From positions 62,001-126,000 of the forward strand of contig NZ_JAKILT010000004.1 in assembly GCF_023283535.1 (NCBI RefSeq): 64,000 bases of DNA, in the 5' to 3' direction. This stretch comes from Shewanella sairae. Lineage in GTDB: Bacteria > Pseudomonadota > Gammaproteobacteria > Enterobacterales > Shewanellaceae. The position numbers and the translations under genes are program-made. Below are positions 19,766 through 28,336 of the stretch, piece by piece (position 1 is the stretch's first letter; each line of letters opens with the position of its first letter). Under the pieces are notes generated by a model that searched no databases, was not told where the DNA came from, and saw only the letters and a list, made by a program, of their open reading frames with translations.

Positions 19766-20905
19766 ATGAATGAGAAGACGACAGCAGAGCTTGAAAACCT
19801 AAGAGGCTTAATTGATGGTGTTGATCAGCAGCTTCTACACTTACTTAGAAAGCGTCTCGATTTAGTCGCCCAAGTTGGCGCGGTAAAACATGGTACAGGT
19901 TTACCGATTTATGCACCGCAGCGTGAAGCTAATATGCTCGCTAAACGCCGCGCTGAAGCCAAAGCCATGAATGTTGAGCCGCAACTGATTGAAGATATCC
20001 TGCGCCGCTTGATGCGTGAGTCTTACCTCAACGAGAAAGATGTTGGCTTTAAGCAAGTAAAACAAGATTTAGGCCATGTAGTAATTGTAGGCGGTGAAGG
20101 CAAGCTTGGCGGCTTGTTCTCGCAAATGCTGACTTTGTCTGGTTACCAAGTAAAAAGCTTAGATAAAGATGACTGGGTCAATAGCGAAAGCATTTTTGAT
20201 GGTGCGGGCCTAGTGATAGTCACCGTGCCAATCAATATTACCTGTGAATTGATTGCTGACAAGCTAACCAATTTGCCTAAAGACTGTATTCTTGCAGATC
20301 TCACATCGATTAAAGGCGCGCCGGTAGAGGCAATGCTTGCTGCACACTCAGGCCCTGTTCTTGGGTTACACCCAATGTTTGGTCCGGATGTTGGTAGCCT
20401 TGCTAAACAAGTTGTGGTGGTGTGCCATGGCCGCGATAGTGATGCGTACCAATGGCTGATTGAACAGATTGAAATTTGGGGCGCACGTATAGTTGAGGCT
20501 GAGGCGAGTAAGCATGATAAAGCCATGCAGTTAGTGCAGGCGATGCGGCACTTCTCCTCTTTTGTTTACGGTCTTAACCTATACAAAGAAGAAGCGGATA
20601 TCGAGTCATTACTGCAGTTTAGCTCGCCAATTTACCGCTTAGAGCTGGCGATGGTAGGGCGTCTGTTTGCTCAAAGCCCAGAGTTATATGCCGACATTAT
20701 TTTTGCTCAAGAAGAAAGTTTAGTAGCGATTGGTGACTATTTAGATAACTACTCCCAAGCATTATCTATTCTAAAGTCCGGTAATCGTGATGCCTTTGTT
20801 GAGCAGTTTGCTGAAGTGTCGCGTTGGTTTGGTGACTTTGCGCGACAGTTCCAACGAGAGAGCCGGGCGATGTTGCAATCAGTTAACGATATGAAAACCG
20901 GCTAA
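19766..20905 (+). CDS. tyrA: TyrA, chorismate mutase / prephenate dehydrogenase (T-protein)
   Basis: This bifunctional enzyme makes 4-hydroxyphenylpyruvate for tyrosine. An AroQ chorismate mutase domain (about 1-90, [22 protein letters not shown]) is followed by an NAD-dependent prephenate dehydrogenase domain with [11 protein letters not shown] as Rossmann loop and [10 protein letters not shown]. The length of 379 residues compares with 373 in E. coli. The frame allows an ATG at 19751 overlapping the aroF stop, but GGAAG just upstream of the ATG at 19766 and the family N-terminus favour the latter. It forms an operon with aroF. Confidence 0.96.
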   Translation: MNEKTTAELENLRGLIDGVDQQLLHLLRKRLDLVAQVGAVKHGTGLPIYAPQREANMLAKRRAEAKAMNVEPQLIEDILRRLMRESYLNEKDVGFKQVKQDLGHVVIVGGEGKLGGLFSQMLTLSGYQVKSLDKDDWVNSESIFDGAGLVIVTVPINITCELIADKLTNLPKDCILADLTSIKGAPVEAMLAAHSGPVLGLHPMFGPDVGSLAKQVVVVCHGRDSDAYQWLIEQIEIWGARIVEAEASKHDKAMQLVQAMRHFSSFVYGLNLYKEEADIESLLQFSSPIYRLELAMVGRLFAQSPELYADIIFAQEESLVAIGDYLDNYSQALSILKSGNRDAFVEQFAEVSRWFGDFARQFQRESRAMLQSVNDMKTG

Positions 20906-20967
20906 CGCAAAGTGTTAAGTTTAAGACTGGTGATTAGCATCGGCTTTTAGCAAAAATGAATATATTT

Positions 20968-21000
20968 TATAGAAGGCGCTTAGGCGCCTTTTTTGTGTTT
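20968..21000 (+). terminator. Terminator of aroF-tyrA
   Basis: AAGGCGC and GCGCCTT pair around TTAG and are followed by a T-run (TTTTTTGTGTTT), a strong Rho-independent terminator. Confidence 0.85.
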
Positions 21001-21181
21001 TGCTATTGAATTCAGGCTGCAGTTGATAATGCTTATCAGTACTCCTTAAATTCCTCCCTGACGGAGTATTTTTAGTCACTCCTCTTTTTAGCCCCTTATA
21101 TGAATAACCTTAATTATTGAAAATAAACGTTTTAACTCGCGGTCACATTAGGGCTTTCAGTCTTTATTAGTGAAAACTAAA

Positions 21182-21197
21182 AGTGATCTCTTTCATA
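21182..21197. promoter_or_regulatory. Possible CRP-family site upstream of hcp
   Basis: AGTGATCTCTTTCATA matches the TGTGA-N6-TCACA consensus at 7 of 10 positions and lies about 115 nt before hcp. It is weak, and is listed because hcp-hcr is usually induced under anaerobic or nitrosative conditions by FNR/CRP-family factors. Confidence 0.25.
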
Positions 21198-21260
21198 GTT
21201 TCAGCCTTTAATCATAGAAAGTCCTTTTGCAAATTTTCAAGAAGCGTAGACTAACTTTAA

Positions 21261-21284
21261 AACATGCAAATTAAATGCATGATT
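21261..21284. promoter_or_regulatory. NsrR-like operator upstream of hcp
   Basis: The sequence ATGCAAATTAAATGCAT sits within AACATGC...GCATGATT, some 22 nt before the hcp start. It closely follows the known gammaproteobacterial NsrR operator, paired ATGCAT-type half-sites around an AT-rich centre. NsrR is an iron-sulfur repressor inactivated by nitric oxide, and hcp-hcr is a classical member of its regulon. Overlap with the likely promoter or 5' UTR fits repression. Confidence 0.65.
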
Positions 21285-21305
21285 AAAATTATAGGAGTTA
21301 GTGTC

Positions 21306-22970
21306 GTGTTTTGTATTCAATGTGAGCAAACAATTAGAACACCTGCGGGTAATGGCTGTAGCTACACGCAAGGTATGTGCGGTAAGTCTTCAGATACTTC
21401 AGACTTACAAGATCTTCTTATTTATATCTTACAAGGCGTGTCGTCATACGCAGCCCTTGCTCGTGAAGTAGGTATTGTTGATCATGAGATTGATACCTTC
21501 GTGCCTAAAGCATTCTTTGCGACACTAACCAATGTGAATTTTGATGATGAGCGTATTATCGCTTACACCACTCAAGCTGAAACCTTCCGTAATCGCTTAA
21601 AAGCGGCTTATGAAGCTAAGTGCAGCGAGCTCAATATCCAAGCTAAACCAATGAATGCGCCAATGCAGTTGGTACTTGGTGCTAGCAAGCCTGAAATGCT
21701 ATCTCAAGCGCTACAAGCTGTGCCTAATCGCGGTAAAGACGAAGTTCATGAAGATATCATGGGTTTACGTTTACTTTGCTTATACGGTCTTAAAGGCGCT
21801 GCAGCCTATATGGAGCATGCTCGTGTTTTAGAACAAACTAGCGATGAAGTGGCTGGTGAGTTCCACCAGATCATGGCGTTTCTTGGTGAAGACTCTGTTG
21901 ATGCTGATAAGCTATTTAATACTGCAATGCAGATTGGTCAGCTTAACTACCGCGTAATGGCAATGCTAGATGAAGGTGAAACTCACGCCTTTGGTCATCC
22001 AGAGCCAACTCAAGTGAATACTAAGTCTGTTAAAGGTAAGGCGATTTTAGTGTCGGGCCACGACATGAAAGATCTCGAGCTTATTCTTGAGCAAACCCAA
22101 GGTAAGGGCATCAACGTCTTCACTCACGGTGAGATGCTGCCTGCACTGGCTTACCCTGAACTTAAAAAGTACCCACACTTAGTGGGTAACTACGGCAGTG
22201 CATGGCAGAATCAGCAAAAAGAATTTGCGACATTCCCTGGCGCAGTTGTTATGACGTCTAACTGTATCATCGACCCAAATGTGGGTGATTATTCTGACCG
22301 TATCTTCACTCGTAGTATCGTGGGTTGGCCTGGTGTGACTCACATCATTGGTGACGATTTCAGCGAAGTAATTGCTAAAGCTGAGTCTTTAGAAGGCTTC
22401 ATCTATGATGAGATCCCCCATCTAATCACCATAGGTTTTGCTCGTAACGCGCTAATGGCAGCGGCTCCTACCGTAATTGAAAATGTGAAGAGTGGTACAA
22501 TCAAGCATTTCTTCTTGGTAGGCGGTTGTGACGGTGATAAGCAAGAGCGTGGTTATTTCACTGATATCGCGACTCAAGCACCGGCTGACTCAGTTATTCT
22601 AACCCTAGGTTGTGGTAAGTATAAGTTCAACAAGCTTGAGTTTGGTGACATTAATGGTATTCCACGTCTATTGGATATTGGTCAGTGCAACGATGCTTAC
22701 TCGGCTATTCAGCTTGCGATTGCGCTTTCTGAAGCATTCGAGTGTGACATCAATGAACTGCCGCTTACTTTAGTCCTTTCTTGGTTTGAGCAAAAAGCGA
22801 TTGTTGTACTGCTAACGCTATTGTCTCTGGGTGTGAAAAACATCATGACAGGTCCAACAGCGCCAGCATTCTTAACGCCGAATCTAGCTAAAGTGCTAGA
22901 AGAGAAGTTTGGTCTGCGTAACACCACCACAGTTGAAGCTGATTTAAACCGTGTGCTTAACGTCGCGTAG
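21306..22970 (+). CDS. hcp: Hcp, hybrid cluster protein (hydroxylamine/NO reductase)
   Basis: Hcp carries a [2Fe-2S] or [4Fe-4S] cluster and a hybrid Fe-S-O cluster, and reduces hydroxylamine and NO. The first-cluster cysteines are Cys3, Cys6, Cys18 and Cys25 (C-x2-C-x11-C-x6-C). Downstream cluster ligands lie in GHEM/THGEMLP, NCIIDP, GGCDG, LGCGKY and DIGQCND. From the GTG at 21306 (TAGGAG upstream) the protein is 554 residues and starts [17 protein letters not shown], as in E. coli (550). The frame extends back to 21264, but that part is not conserved. hcr follows. Confidence 0.97.
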   Translation: MFCIQCEQTIRTPAGNGCSYTQGMCGKSSDTSDLQDLLIYILQGVSSYAALAREVGIVDHEIDTFVPKAFFATLTNVNFDDERIIAYTTQAETFRNRLKAAYEAKCSELNIQAKPMNAPMQLVLGASKPEMLSQALQAVPNRGKDEVHEDIMGLRLLCLYGLKGAAAYMEHARVLEQTSDEVAGEFHQIMAFLGEDSVDADKLFNTAMQIGQLNYRVMAMLDEGETHAFGHPEPTQVNTKSVKGKAILVSGHDMKDLELILEQTQGKGINVFTHGEMLPALAYPELKKYPHLVGNYGSAWQNQQKEFATFPGAVVMTSNCIIDPNVGDYSDRIFTRSIVGWPGVTHIIGDDFSEVIAKAESLEGFIYDEIPHLITIGFARNALMAAAPTVIENVKSGTIKHFFLVGGCDGDKQERGYFTDIATQAPADSVILTLGCGKYKFNKLEFGDINGIPRLLDIGQCNDAYSAIQLAIALSEAFECDINELPLTLVLSWFEQKAIVVLLTLLSLGVKNIMTGPTAPAFLTPNLAKVLEEKFGLRNTTTVEADLNRVLNVA

Positions 22971-22999
22971 CGTTAACTAATTGGGTGAAAATTAAGTCA

Positions 23000-23032
23000 A
23001 GAATGGTCACCAGAGTGTGACCATTTTTTTAG
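23000..23032 (+). terminator. Terminator between hcp and hcr
   Basis: AATGGTCAC (23002-23010) and GTGACCATT (23017-23025) are followed by seven Ts. Most hcp transcripts should end here, with hcr reached by readthrough, giving an unequal Hcp:Hcr ratio. Confidence 0.75.
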
Positions 23033-23075
23033 TTTTAAAGTTTATTCGCTTTAATGTGTGATAGGTAGGTGTCGT

Positions 23076-24200
23076 ATGAATGTAGCAATTAATAGTCAAG
23101 TTTCTAAGCCAGATCCATTTTCTGCCCAGCAGTGGCAATCGGGTGAGCATCAGCTAGTTTGTGTTGAAAAGTGGAATGAAACTCATGACGTGATGAGCTT
23201 TCGCTTTCAAGGAACACAGCCGGTTAAGTTTCATTTTAAACCGGGGCAGTTCTTGACACTGCTGCTTGAAATTAACGGCGAGAAAATTGGCCGCAGTTAT
23301 ACCATTAGCTCATCACCTTCACGCCCTTATTCGATTGTATTAACTGTAAAGCGAATTGCTGGCGGCAAGGTGTCTAACTACCTGGCTGATCACCTTGAAG
23401 TCGGGCATGTTGTGCGCGCTTTAGGCCCAGATGGCGCATTTAACTTGGTGGATATTACTGCGCAGAAATATTTATTTTTGAGCGCGGGCTGCGGCATTAC
23501 GCCTATGTATTCGATGTCGCGTTGGTTAACTGATACCGAAATGGGGCCAGATATCAGCTTTTTACACAATGCAAAGTCCAATAAAGATTTGATTTTTGAA
23601 TCCGCTATAGCGCAGATGACTGAGCGTAGTGGTGATTTTAAGCTTAACTATATTTTAGAGGAGCTTGGCATATTCGCTAATGTTGGCATTAGCGCTAAGT
23701 TTACCGACAAACAAGCAGGGCGTTTAAATGCTGAAAACCTTGCGCGTTTAGTGCCAGATTTTAAAACCCGTACTGTATTTGTCTGCGGTCCAGAGCCTTA
23801 TATGAACGCTGTTAAGGCATTACTTGAGTCATTAGACTTTGATATGAGCAAGTTTCACCAAGAGAGCTTTGGTAGCTTTAAAGGCGATAGTGCAGAACTC
23901 AATGCAGCTCAAGTGCAGACTCAAAATAATAGTGCAGAAACGAATGGCTTTATGCTGAGTGTTGCTGACAGAAATCGCCCCTTATCTGCTGAGCAAACAC
24001 TGCTGGACGGCATTGAAGCTGAAGGCTTGCCGATTATTGCCGCTTGTCGCTCTGGGGTGTGCGGCGCGTGTAAGTGCAAAGTAGTGGAGGGAGAAGTCGA
24101 GTCATCAAGCCAAATGGCGTTGACAGCGGATGAAATAGCGCAAGGATACGTACTTGCTTGCTCAACTAAATTAAAGTCAGATGTAACCTTAGAACTTTGA
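23076..24200 (+). CDS. hcr: Hcr, NADH oxidoreductase for Hcp
   Basis: Hcr passes electrons from NADH to Hcp through FAD and a plant-type [2Fe-2S] centre. The ferredoxin-reductase part has GRSYTISSSP for FAD and LSAGCGITPMYSM plus FVCGPEPYM for NAD. The C-terminal ferredoxin domain has CRSGVCGACKCKV plus a final Cys in VLACST. From the ATG at 23076 (AGGTG upstream) it is 374 residues; the GTG at 23058 is an unlikely alternative. The linker region is longer than in E. coli Hcr (322 residues total). Confidence 0.93.
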   Translation: MNVAINSQVSKPDPFSAQQWQSGEHQLVCVEKWNETHDVMSFRFQGTQPVKFHFKPGQFLTLLLEINGEKIGRSYTISSSPSRPYSIVLTVKRIAGGKVSNYLADHLEVGHVVRALGPDGAFNLVDITAQKYLFLSAGCGITPMYSMSRWLTDTEMGPDISFLHNAKSNKDLIFESAIAQMTERSGDFKLNYILEELGIFANVGISAKFTDKQAGRLNAENLARLVPDFKTRTVFVCGPEPYMNAVKALLESLDFDMSKFHQESFGSFKGDSAELNAAQVQTQNNSAETNGFMLSVADRNRPLSAEQTLLDGIEAEGLPIIAACRSGVCGACKCKVVEGEVESSSQMALTADEIAQGYVLACSTKLKSDVTLEL

Positions 24201-24364
24201 GAGCTAAAAGTCGTTTGTTGAGCTTTATAACCGACGTAAATCTGAAATAAATCAGCGGTGAAAGTTGCGTAACTCAGTTTGAGAAAGTAAGGTTAATGAC
24301 AGGCCTTGATGGAATAGCGCCTGTCTCTTATCGTCTTAGATAATATATCTCTATGGAGTGGCGT

Positions 24365-24703
24365 ATGGCATCAACCTTACATTCTCAACCGCTAGCACTA
24401 GAAGACAAGAGTCTTGCGCACCTCTTATATGGCTTAATGGCCTGTTTTCCGCTTTTTCTTGTTCCAGCAGCACTTAGCCTGCTTATCAACTTTTATCAGC
24501 CACAACATCACCCCGATAGTGCTCTTGCCGTGCATTTACGCTGGCAGCGCTGGTCCCTTGTTGGCATGTTCACTATTATGCTTATAGGTTATCTTGTTAG
24601 CAGCCAATGGCTCAGTACTACGCTTTATGTTGCTGCTGCAGTATGGTTTATTGGGCGTGTATTTAAAGGTTGGCTTAGTCTTATTGAAGGTCGAAACATC
24701 TAA
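24365..24703 (+). CDS. Small membrane protein, DUF4870-like
   Basis: This 112-residue protein has three hydrophobic segments and a conserved-looking N-terminal block LEDKSLAHLLYGLMAC. Small multispanning proteins of the Tic20/DUF4870 type have this pattern, but I cannot assign a function. The ATG at 24365 has GGAG six nt upstream; an upstream in-frame ATG at 24353 contains that GGAG and is less likely. It lies 35 bp before an antiporter gene and may be cotranscribed with it. Confidence 0.65.
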   Translation: MASTLHSQPLALEDKSLAHLLYGLMACFPLFLVPAALSLLINFYQPQHHPDSALAVHLRWQRWSLVGMFTIMLIGYLVSSQWLSTTLYVAAAVWFIGRVFKGWLSLIEGRNI

Positions 24704-24738
24704 CTCCCCTTACTATTACATCTGACTGAGAATCGCCT

Positions 24739-26025
24739 GTGACGAGTTACGAAATCCTCTGCCTGCTATCTGCGCTTTCTTTAGTGATCTCATTGATCTC
24801 CTCTCGCTTACACCGTTGGCAGCAAACCATCACCATTACGGCATTAGCTTTAGGCTTGAGCTTAGTGATTTTAATTGCCGGTAAAATCTTTGGTGTGGAG
24901 CTCTATTCGACTTTGGTGACCGATCTCGAGCAGCTTGATTTTAAAGCCTTACTGCTTAATGGCATGTTAGGTTTCTTATTATTTGCTGGCGCGCTGCAGA
25001 TAAAATTGAATGTACTCAAACAACAGCGTTGGGAGATCTTTGTGTTGGCTTTTGTAGGCACCTTGATCTCGACATTGATTATCGGTGGTTTGTTATATCT
25101 GTTGTCAGGTTTATTAGAGCTGCAGCTTAAATTTAGCTATTGCCTGCTGTTTGGCGCGTTGATTTCACCAACCGATCCAATTGCAGTGCTCGCGATTATT
25201 AAACAGCTTGGCGCACCGGAAGATATTGCTATTCAGGTGGAAGGCGAGTCTTTATTTAATGATGGTATTGGTTTGGTTATTTTTGTTGCCATTTCACAAG
25301 TGGCATTTTCGACAGAGCCGCTAACTGTGGCTGGGGTCAGTGGTTTATTTATTCGTGAAGCACTTGGTGGGCTGCTTTATGGCGGCATTTTAGCTGCAAT
25401 TCTGCATGGTATGCTGCATTTTTCTGAAGAGCGAACTCAGTACTTATTGATGACACTACTTGTGCCTAGTGCAGGCTACGTTGGCGCAGATATGCTTGGT
25501 GTGTCAGGGCCTTTGGCTATGGTGGCATCGGGGATAATTATTGGCAATGTCAGTGTGCCTAGATTACTCAAAGAGAGTGAGTGGGAGCATCTTGATAGTT
25601 TTTGGCTGTTAATTGAGTCGTTCTTTAATTCATTATTGTTTTTGCTACTTGGCTTGTTGCTGCTGCTGATCCATTTTGATGCAGAATTATGGTGGTTTAT
25701 GGTACTGGCTGTGCCGATAGTCCTTATTGGGCGCACGATCAGTATCTACCTGCCCTATATTGGGTTTCGGCGTTTTAGGCGCTATAACTCATACGCAGAG
25801 AAGATTTTAGTATGGGGTGGGCTGCGCGGCGGTTTAGCACTGGCTATGGCAATGAGTTTGCCTACTGGGGTGGTGATTATTAGCGGCAGTAATATTGATT
25901 TACGTGAGTTACTGATGGTGATGACATACGCGGTGGTGGTGTTCTCGATTCTGGTTCAAGGCACTACGATTCCGAGTTTAATAGATAAAAGTAACGCTGA
26001 GCACGAAGCCCAGCGTAACGCCTAA
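24739..26025 (+). CDS. CPA1-family Na+/H+ antiporter (NhaP-like)
   Basis: This 428-residue protein has about 12 membrane helices. The ion-site signature GALISPTDPIAVLAI and the following EGESLFNDGIGLVIF are diagnostic of CPA1 sodium/proton exchangers, and VWGGLRGGLALAMAMSLP is the conserved late helix. It should export Na+ (or K+) in exchange for H+ and help pH or salt homeostasis. The GTG start at 24739 fits the N-terminal helix. There is no long cytoplasmic C-terminal domain. Confidence 0.9.
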   Translation: MTSYEILCLLSALSLVISLISSRLHRWQQTITITALALGLSLVILIAGKIFGVELYSTLVTDLEQLDFKALLLNGMLGFLLFAGALQIKLNVLKQQRWEIFVLAFVGTLISTLIIGGLLYLLSGLLELQLKFSYCLLFGALISPTDPIAVLAIIKQLGAPEDIAIQVEGESLFNDGIGLVIFVAISQVAFSTEPLTVAGVSGLFIREALGGLLYGGILAAILHGMLHFSEERTQYLLMTLLVPSAGYVGADMLGVSGPLAMVASGIIIGNVSVPRLLKESEWEHLDSFWLLIESFFNSLLFLLLGLLLLLIHFDAELWWFMVLAVPIVLIGRTISIYLPYIGFRRFRRYNSYAEKILVWGGLRGGLALAMAMSLPTGVVIISGSNIDLRELLMVMTYAVVVFSILVQGTTIPSLIDKSNAEHEAQRNA

Positions 26026-26054
26026 TTCAGCGTAAACCTTAAGTTCGAGTTGAG

Positions 26055-28028
26055 TTAGTGGTACAAGTTACCTAATACTGCTTTAATTAGCATCGAAGAG
26101 TCACCTTGAGTTGCAGGCTCAATGGCACTTAAGTTCATCATTACGCCATCACCTTTAAGCTGTTTAATCGCTTTAGCAAACGTTGGCAGTTGTTCTGCAT
26201 CAATGGCATAACTCGGATTAACGATAACCGGTAAGTGGCTCAGTGCTTTAATCTCTACCAGTGCCGCTAAGTCTAATGACGGTCTACCAGAATTATTTAA
26301 GGTTGTTACCCCTGACTCACACAAAATGAGTTGCTGGTTGCCTTGGCTGAGGATCTCTTCTGCCGCATTTAATAAGTCATCCACACTGGCCATGGCATTG
26401 CGCTCTAAAATTACGGGCACAAGCAGGCTACCAAGTTGATTGAGTATCGCTTGGTTATACATCAAATTGCCAGCGAGCATCACCACATCTGCAAACTGTA
26501 TAGCCATGCTTAAGTCGGTTTCGTGTTCAATAGCGAGAATGCAGATCAGGTTAAATTGGCTTAGGGCATGCTTAAACTTCTCGATTGAACTAATCAGATC
26601 ACTTTGTTGGCTAAGCCCTTGGATCACAACCGCTTGGAACCCTGACTCTTTTAACTCTTTTGCCATCTGTTCAAATTGTTGCAAGTCAATGGGCAGCTGC
26701 ACTTGAGCAACTGCGCCTAAGCTGCCATTCCCTAGCGTTAATTGGCCACAAATGACTTGGGTTAATTCATTCTTGTACTGTTTGCTAAAGCGCTGCTGCT
26801 TTTGGTCAATAGCAACAGGAGCGGTAGTTGATTTAGACGTATTTGGCTCAATCATTAATTGGCTATTGCTAAGCTGAGTCGGTTTTACCGTTTCACAGGG
26901 GTAGCATCCCAGTACTTTGATAAAGCGAGTCGTGCGCTCAAGCTCTTTTAATGCCGCCTGCATTGGCTCGCTGGAAAGGTTTGCGTCGATATCAAGGTAG
27001 AACATTTCTTCCCAAGGCGTGCCTGGAATTGGGCGTGACTCAAGTTTGCTCATGTTTAGGTTGCGAGCTTTAAGGACTAATAAGGCTTCAACCAATGCGC
27101 CAGGCTTTTGGCCTGTAGCCATAATCAGGGTGCACTTTGCCGGTAATTGTGACGGTACTTCAACTGCTTTTCTCGCTACCACAATAAAACGGCTCTGATT
27201 GACTTTTTGGTTGGCAAGACCCGTTTCAACCGCTTCCAATTGATACAATGCACCGCCTTCTGCACTGCCGATTGCAGCGACACTATTATCATTGGCATTG
27301 CAGACCATTTCCATTGCCTCAGCGCTGCTTGAGCAATACTCCAATTTAAATTCGCTGTGTTGGCTCAGGTAGCGACTGCATTGACTTATTGGTTGCGGGT
27401 GGGCGTAAACGGTTTTGATATCGTTAATGGAGCTGCCACTATTTGCTAATAAGCAATGGCCTACTTCAATAGTTGTTTCACCGACAATAGCAAGACTGGT
27501 GTGCTGCAGAACATCGTAAACTTCATTGATTGAGCCTGATGAGGTATTTTCAATTGGTAAGAATCCATAATCCGCATGTCCAGACTCTACAGCTTCCACA
27601 ATTTCATCAAAACTTTGGCAGCCTAAGTCTTGCATTTCCACTTGGCGTCTATCGCAGTAGCGGCTTGCTGCTAGATATGAATAAGAACCACGGGCTCCGA
27701 GATAAGCAATGCAATATTGTTGCTGTTGGGTTTCAGGGTTGGCACGACCATGCAAATAGGCTTGCTGATTGAGCACAGAGTCTTCAATAATGCTTTGATA
27801 CAGTGAAATCACGTAGTGGGCATCTAGCCCTTGTTCCCGCCCTTGCTTGACGAGTCTTGAAAGCAGTTCTTTTTCACGGATAGTATCGCGGATAGGTCTA
27901 ACATCGACCTCTTTGCTGCGTGCTACATCTAGGCTAAGTTCTCTTCGTCTTGCGAGTAGCGCTAATAAGTCATTGTCGAGACTAGTGATCTGTTCACGAG
28001 TGTGATCTAAAGGTTGTGGTTTGTTCAT
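26055..28028 (-). CDS. pheA: PheA, chorismate mutase / prephenate dehydratase fused to a degenerate DAHP synthase-like domain
   Basis: PheA makes phenylpyruvate for phenylalanine. Domain order: AroQ chorismate mutase (about 1-90); prephenate dehydratase (about 105-285, with LGARGSYSYLAA and GFLPIENTSSGSINEVYD); ACT domain (about 297-375) with the Phe-binding motifs GALV (310-313) and ESRP (330-333). E. coli PheA ends near here (386), but this protein has 657 residues. Residues 425-657 align with type I-beta DAHP synthases (LLNAAEEILSQGNQQLILCE, RPSLDLAALVEIKALSHLP) while lacking their catalytic residues. The dehydratase TRF motif reads SRF (279-281). A Phe-rich leader and attenuator precede the gene. 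Confidence 0.95.
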   Translation of the reverse strand: MNKPQPLDHTREQITSLDNDLLALLARRRELSLDVARSKEVDVRPIRDTIREKELLSRLVKQGREQGLDAHYVISLYQSIIEDSVLNQQAYLHGRANPETQQQQYCIAYLGARGSYSYLAASRYCDRRQVEMQDLGCQSFDEIVEAVESGHADYGFLPIENTSSGSINEVYDVLQHTSLAIVGETTIEVGHCLLANSGSSINDIKTVYAHPQPISQCSRYLSQHSEFKLEYCSSSAEAMEMVCNANDNSVAAIGSAEGGALYQLEAVETGLANQKVNQSRFIVVARKAVEVPSQLPAKCTLIMATGQKPGALVEALLVLKARNLNMSKLESRPIPGTPWEEMFYLDIDANLSSEPMQAALKELERTTRFIKVLGCYPCETVKPTQLSNSQLMIEPNTSKSTTAPVAIDQKQQRFSKQYKNELTQVICGQLTLGNGSLGAVAQVQLPIDLQQFEQMAKELKESGFQAVVIQGLSQQSDLISSIEKFKHALSQFNLICILAIEHETDLSMAIQFADVVMLAGNLMYNQAILNQLGSLLVPVILERNAMASVDDLLNAAEEILSQGNQQLILCESGVTTLNNSGRPSLDLAALVEIKALSHLPVIVNPSYAIDAEQLPTFAKAIKQLKGDGVMMNLSAIEPATQGDSSMLIKAVLGNLYH

Positions 28029-28097
28029 CTTGGCCTCTGTATCTTTTAATGCGCACTGAGTTTTTGAAGTTAAAAATTAGAACTTGCCTTTGCTGAC

Positions 28098-28130
28098 ATA
28101 AAAAAGCCTCCCATGTGGGAGGCTTTGGAA
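28098..28130 (-). terminator. pheA attenuator terminator
   Basis: On the minus strand GCCTCCCACATGGGAGGC (28106-28123) is followed by six Ts, between pheL and pheA. Its 5' arm GCCTCC can instead pair with GGAGGC inside the end of the leader ORF (about 28157-28165), forming an antiterminator. This is the standard architecture of phenylalanine attenuation. Confidence 0.85.
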
Positions 28131-28145
28131 TTTTCACTTTCGTTT

Positions 28146-28220
28146 TTACACCGAAATTCCGCCTCCAGAAGTAGGGGGTATAAAAAAGAAAGTAAAAAAT
28201 GCAGTGTGGATTTTGTTCAT
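28146..28220 (-). CDS. pheL: PheL, phenylalanine operon leader peptide
   Basis: This 24-residue ORF is upstream of pheA on the same strand. It begins MNKIHTAFFTFFFIPP and contains five Phe codons within six positions (FFTFFF). E. coli PheL ([15 protein letters not shown]) has the same design and position between raiA and pheA. When charged tRNA-Phe is scarce, stalling at the Phe codons should free the antiterminator. No clear Shine-Dalgarno precedes the ATG, and the predicted promoter leaves almost no 5' leader. Confidence 0.88.
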   Translation of the reverse strand: MNKIHTAFFTFFFIPPTSGGGISV

Positions 28221-28227
28221 GCAATTA

Positions 28228-28256
28228 AAACTAAAGGTGGGGCGCTTGAGTGTCAA
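28228..28256 (-). promoter_or_regulatory. Candidate pheL-pheA promoter
   Basis: On the minus strand a perfect TTGACA (28251-28256) is followed after 17 bp by TAGTTT (28228-28233), a poor -10. Transcription would start within a few bases of the pheL ATG at 28220, so the leader mRNA could be nearly leaderless. Confidence 0.45.
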
Positions 28257-28286
28257 TCAAAACTTGTTGTTATTGAGTTTTTTGCA

Positions 28287-28313
28287 TTAAAAAGCGCACC
28301 CGAGGGTGCGCTT
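28287..28313 (-). terminator. raiA terminator
   Basis: On the minus strand GCGCACCC and GGGTGCGC (28294-28311, two-base loop region) are followed by TTTTTAATG. It separates raiA transcription from the pheL promoter. Confidence 0.75.
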
Positions 28314-28336
28314 TGCGTGTAAATTTAACAATGATA

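Noticed and set aside
21024..21038. Perfect inverted repeat TGATAATGCTTATCA, considered as a Fur or FNR site
   Set aside because: The spacing does not fit FNR (N4), the Fur match is partial, and it lies about 270 nt from hcp, just after the tyrA terminator. No iron gene is near.
27994..28224. 76-codon minus-strand ORF before pheA
   Set aside because: It is the wrong frame of the pheL leader region. The 24-codon Phe-rich ORF at 28146-28220 explains the area better, together with its attenuator.
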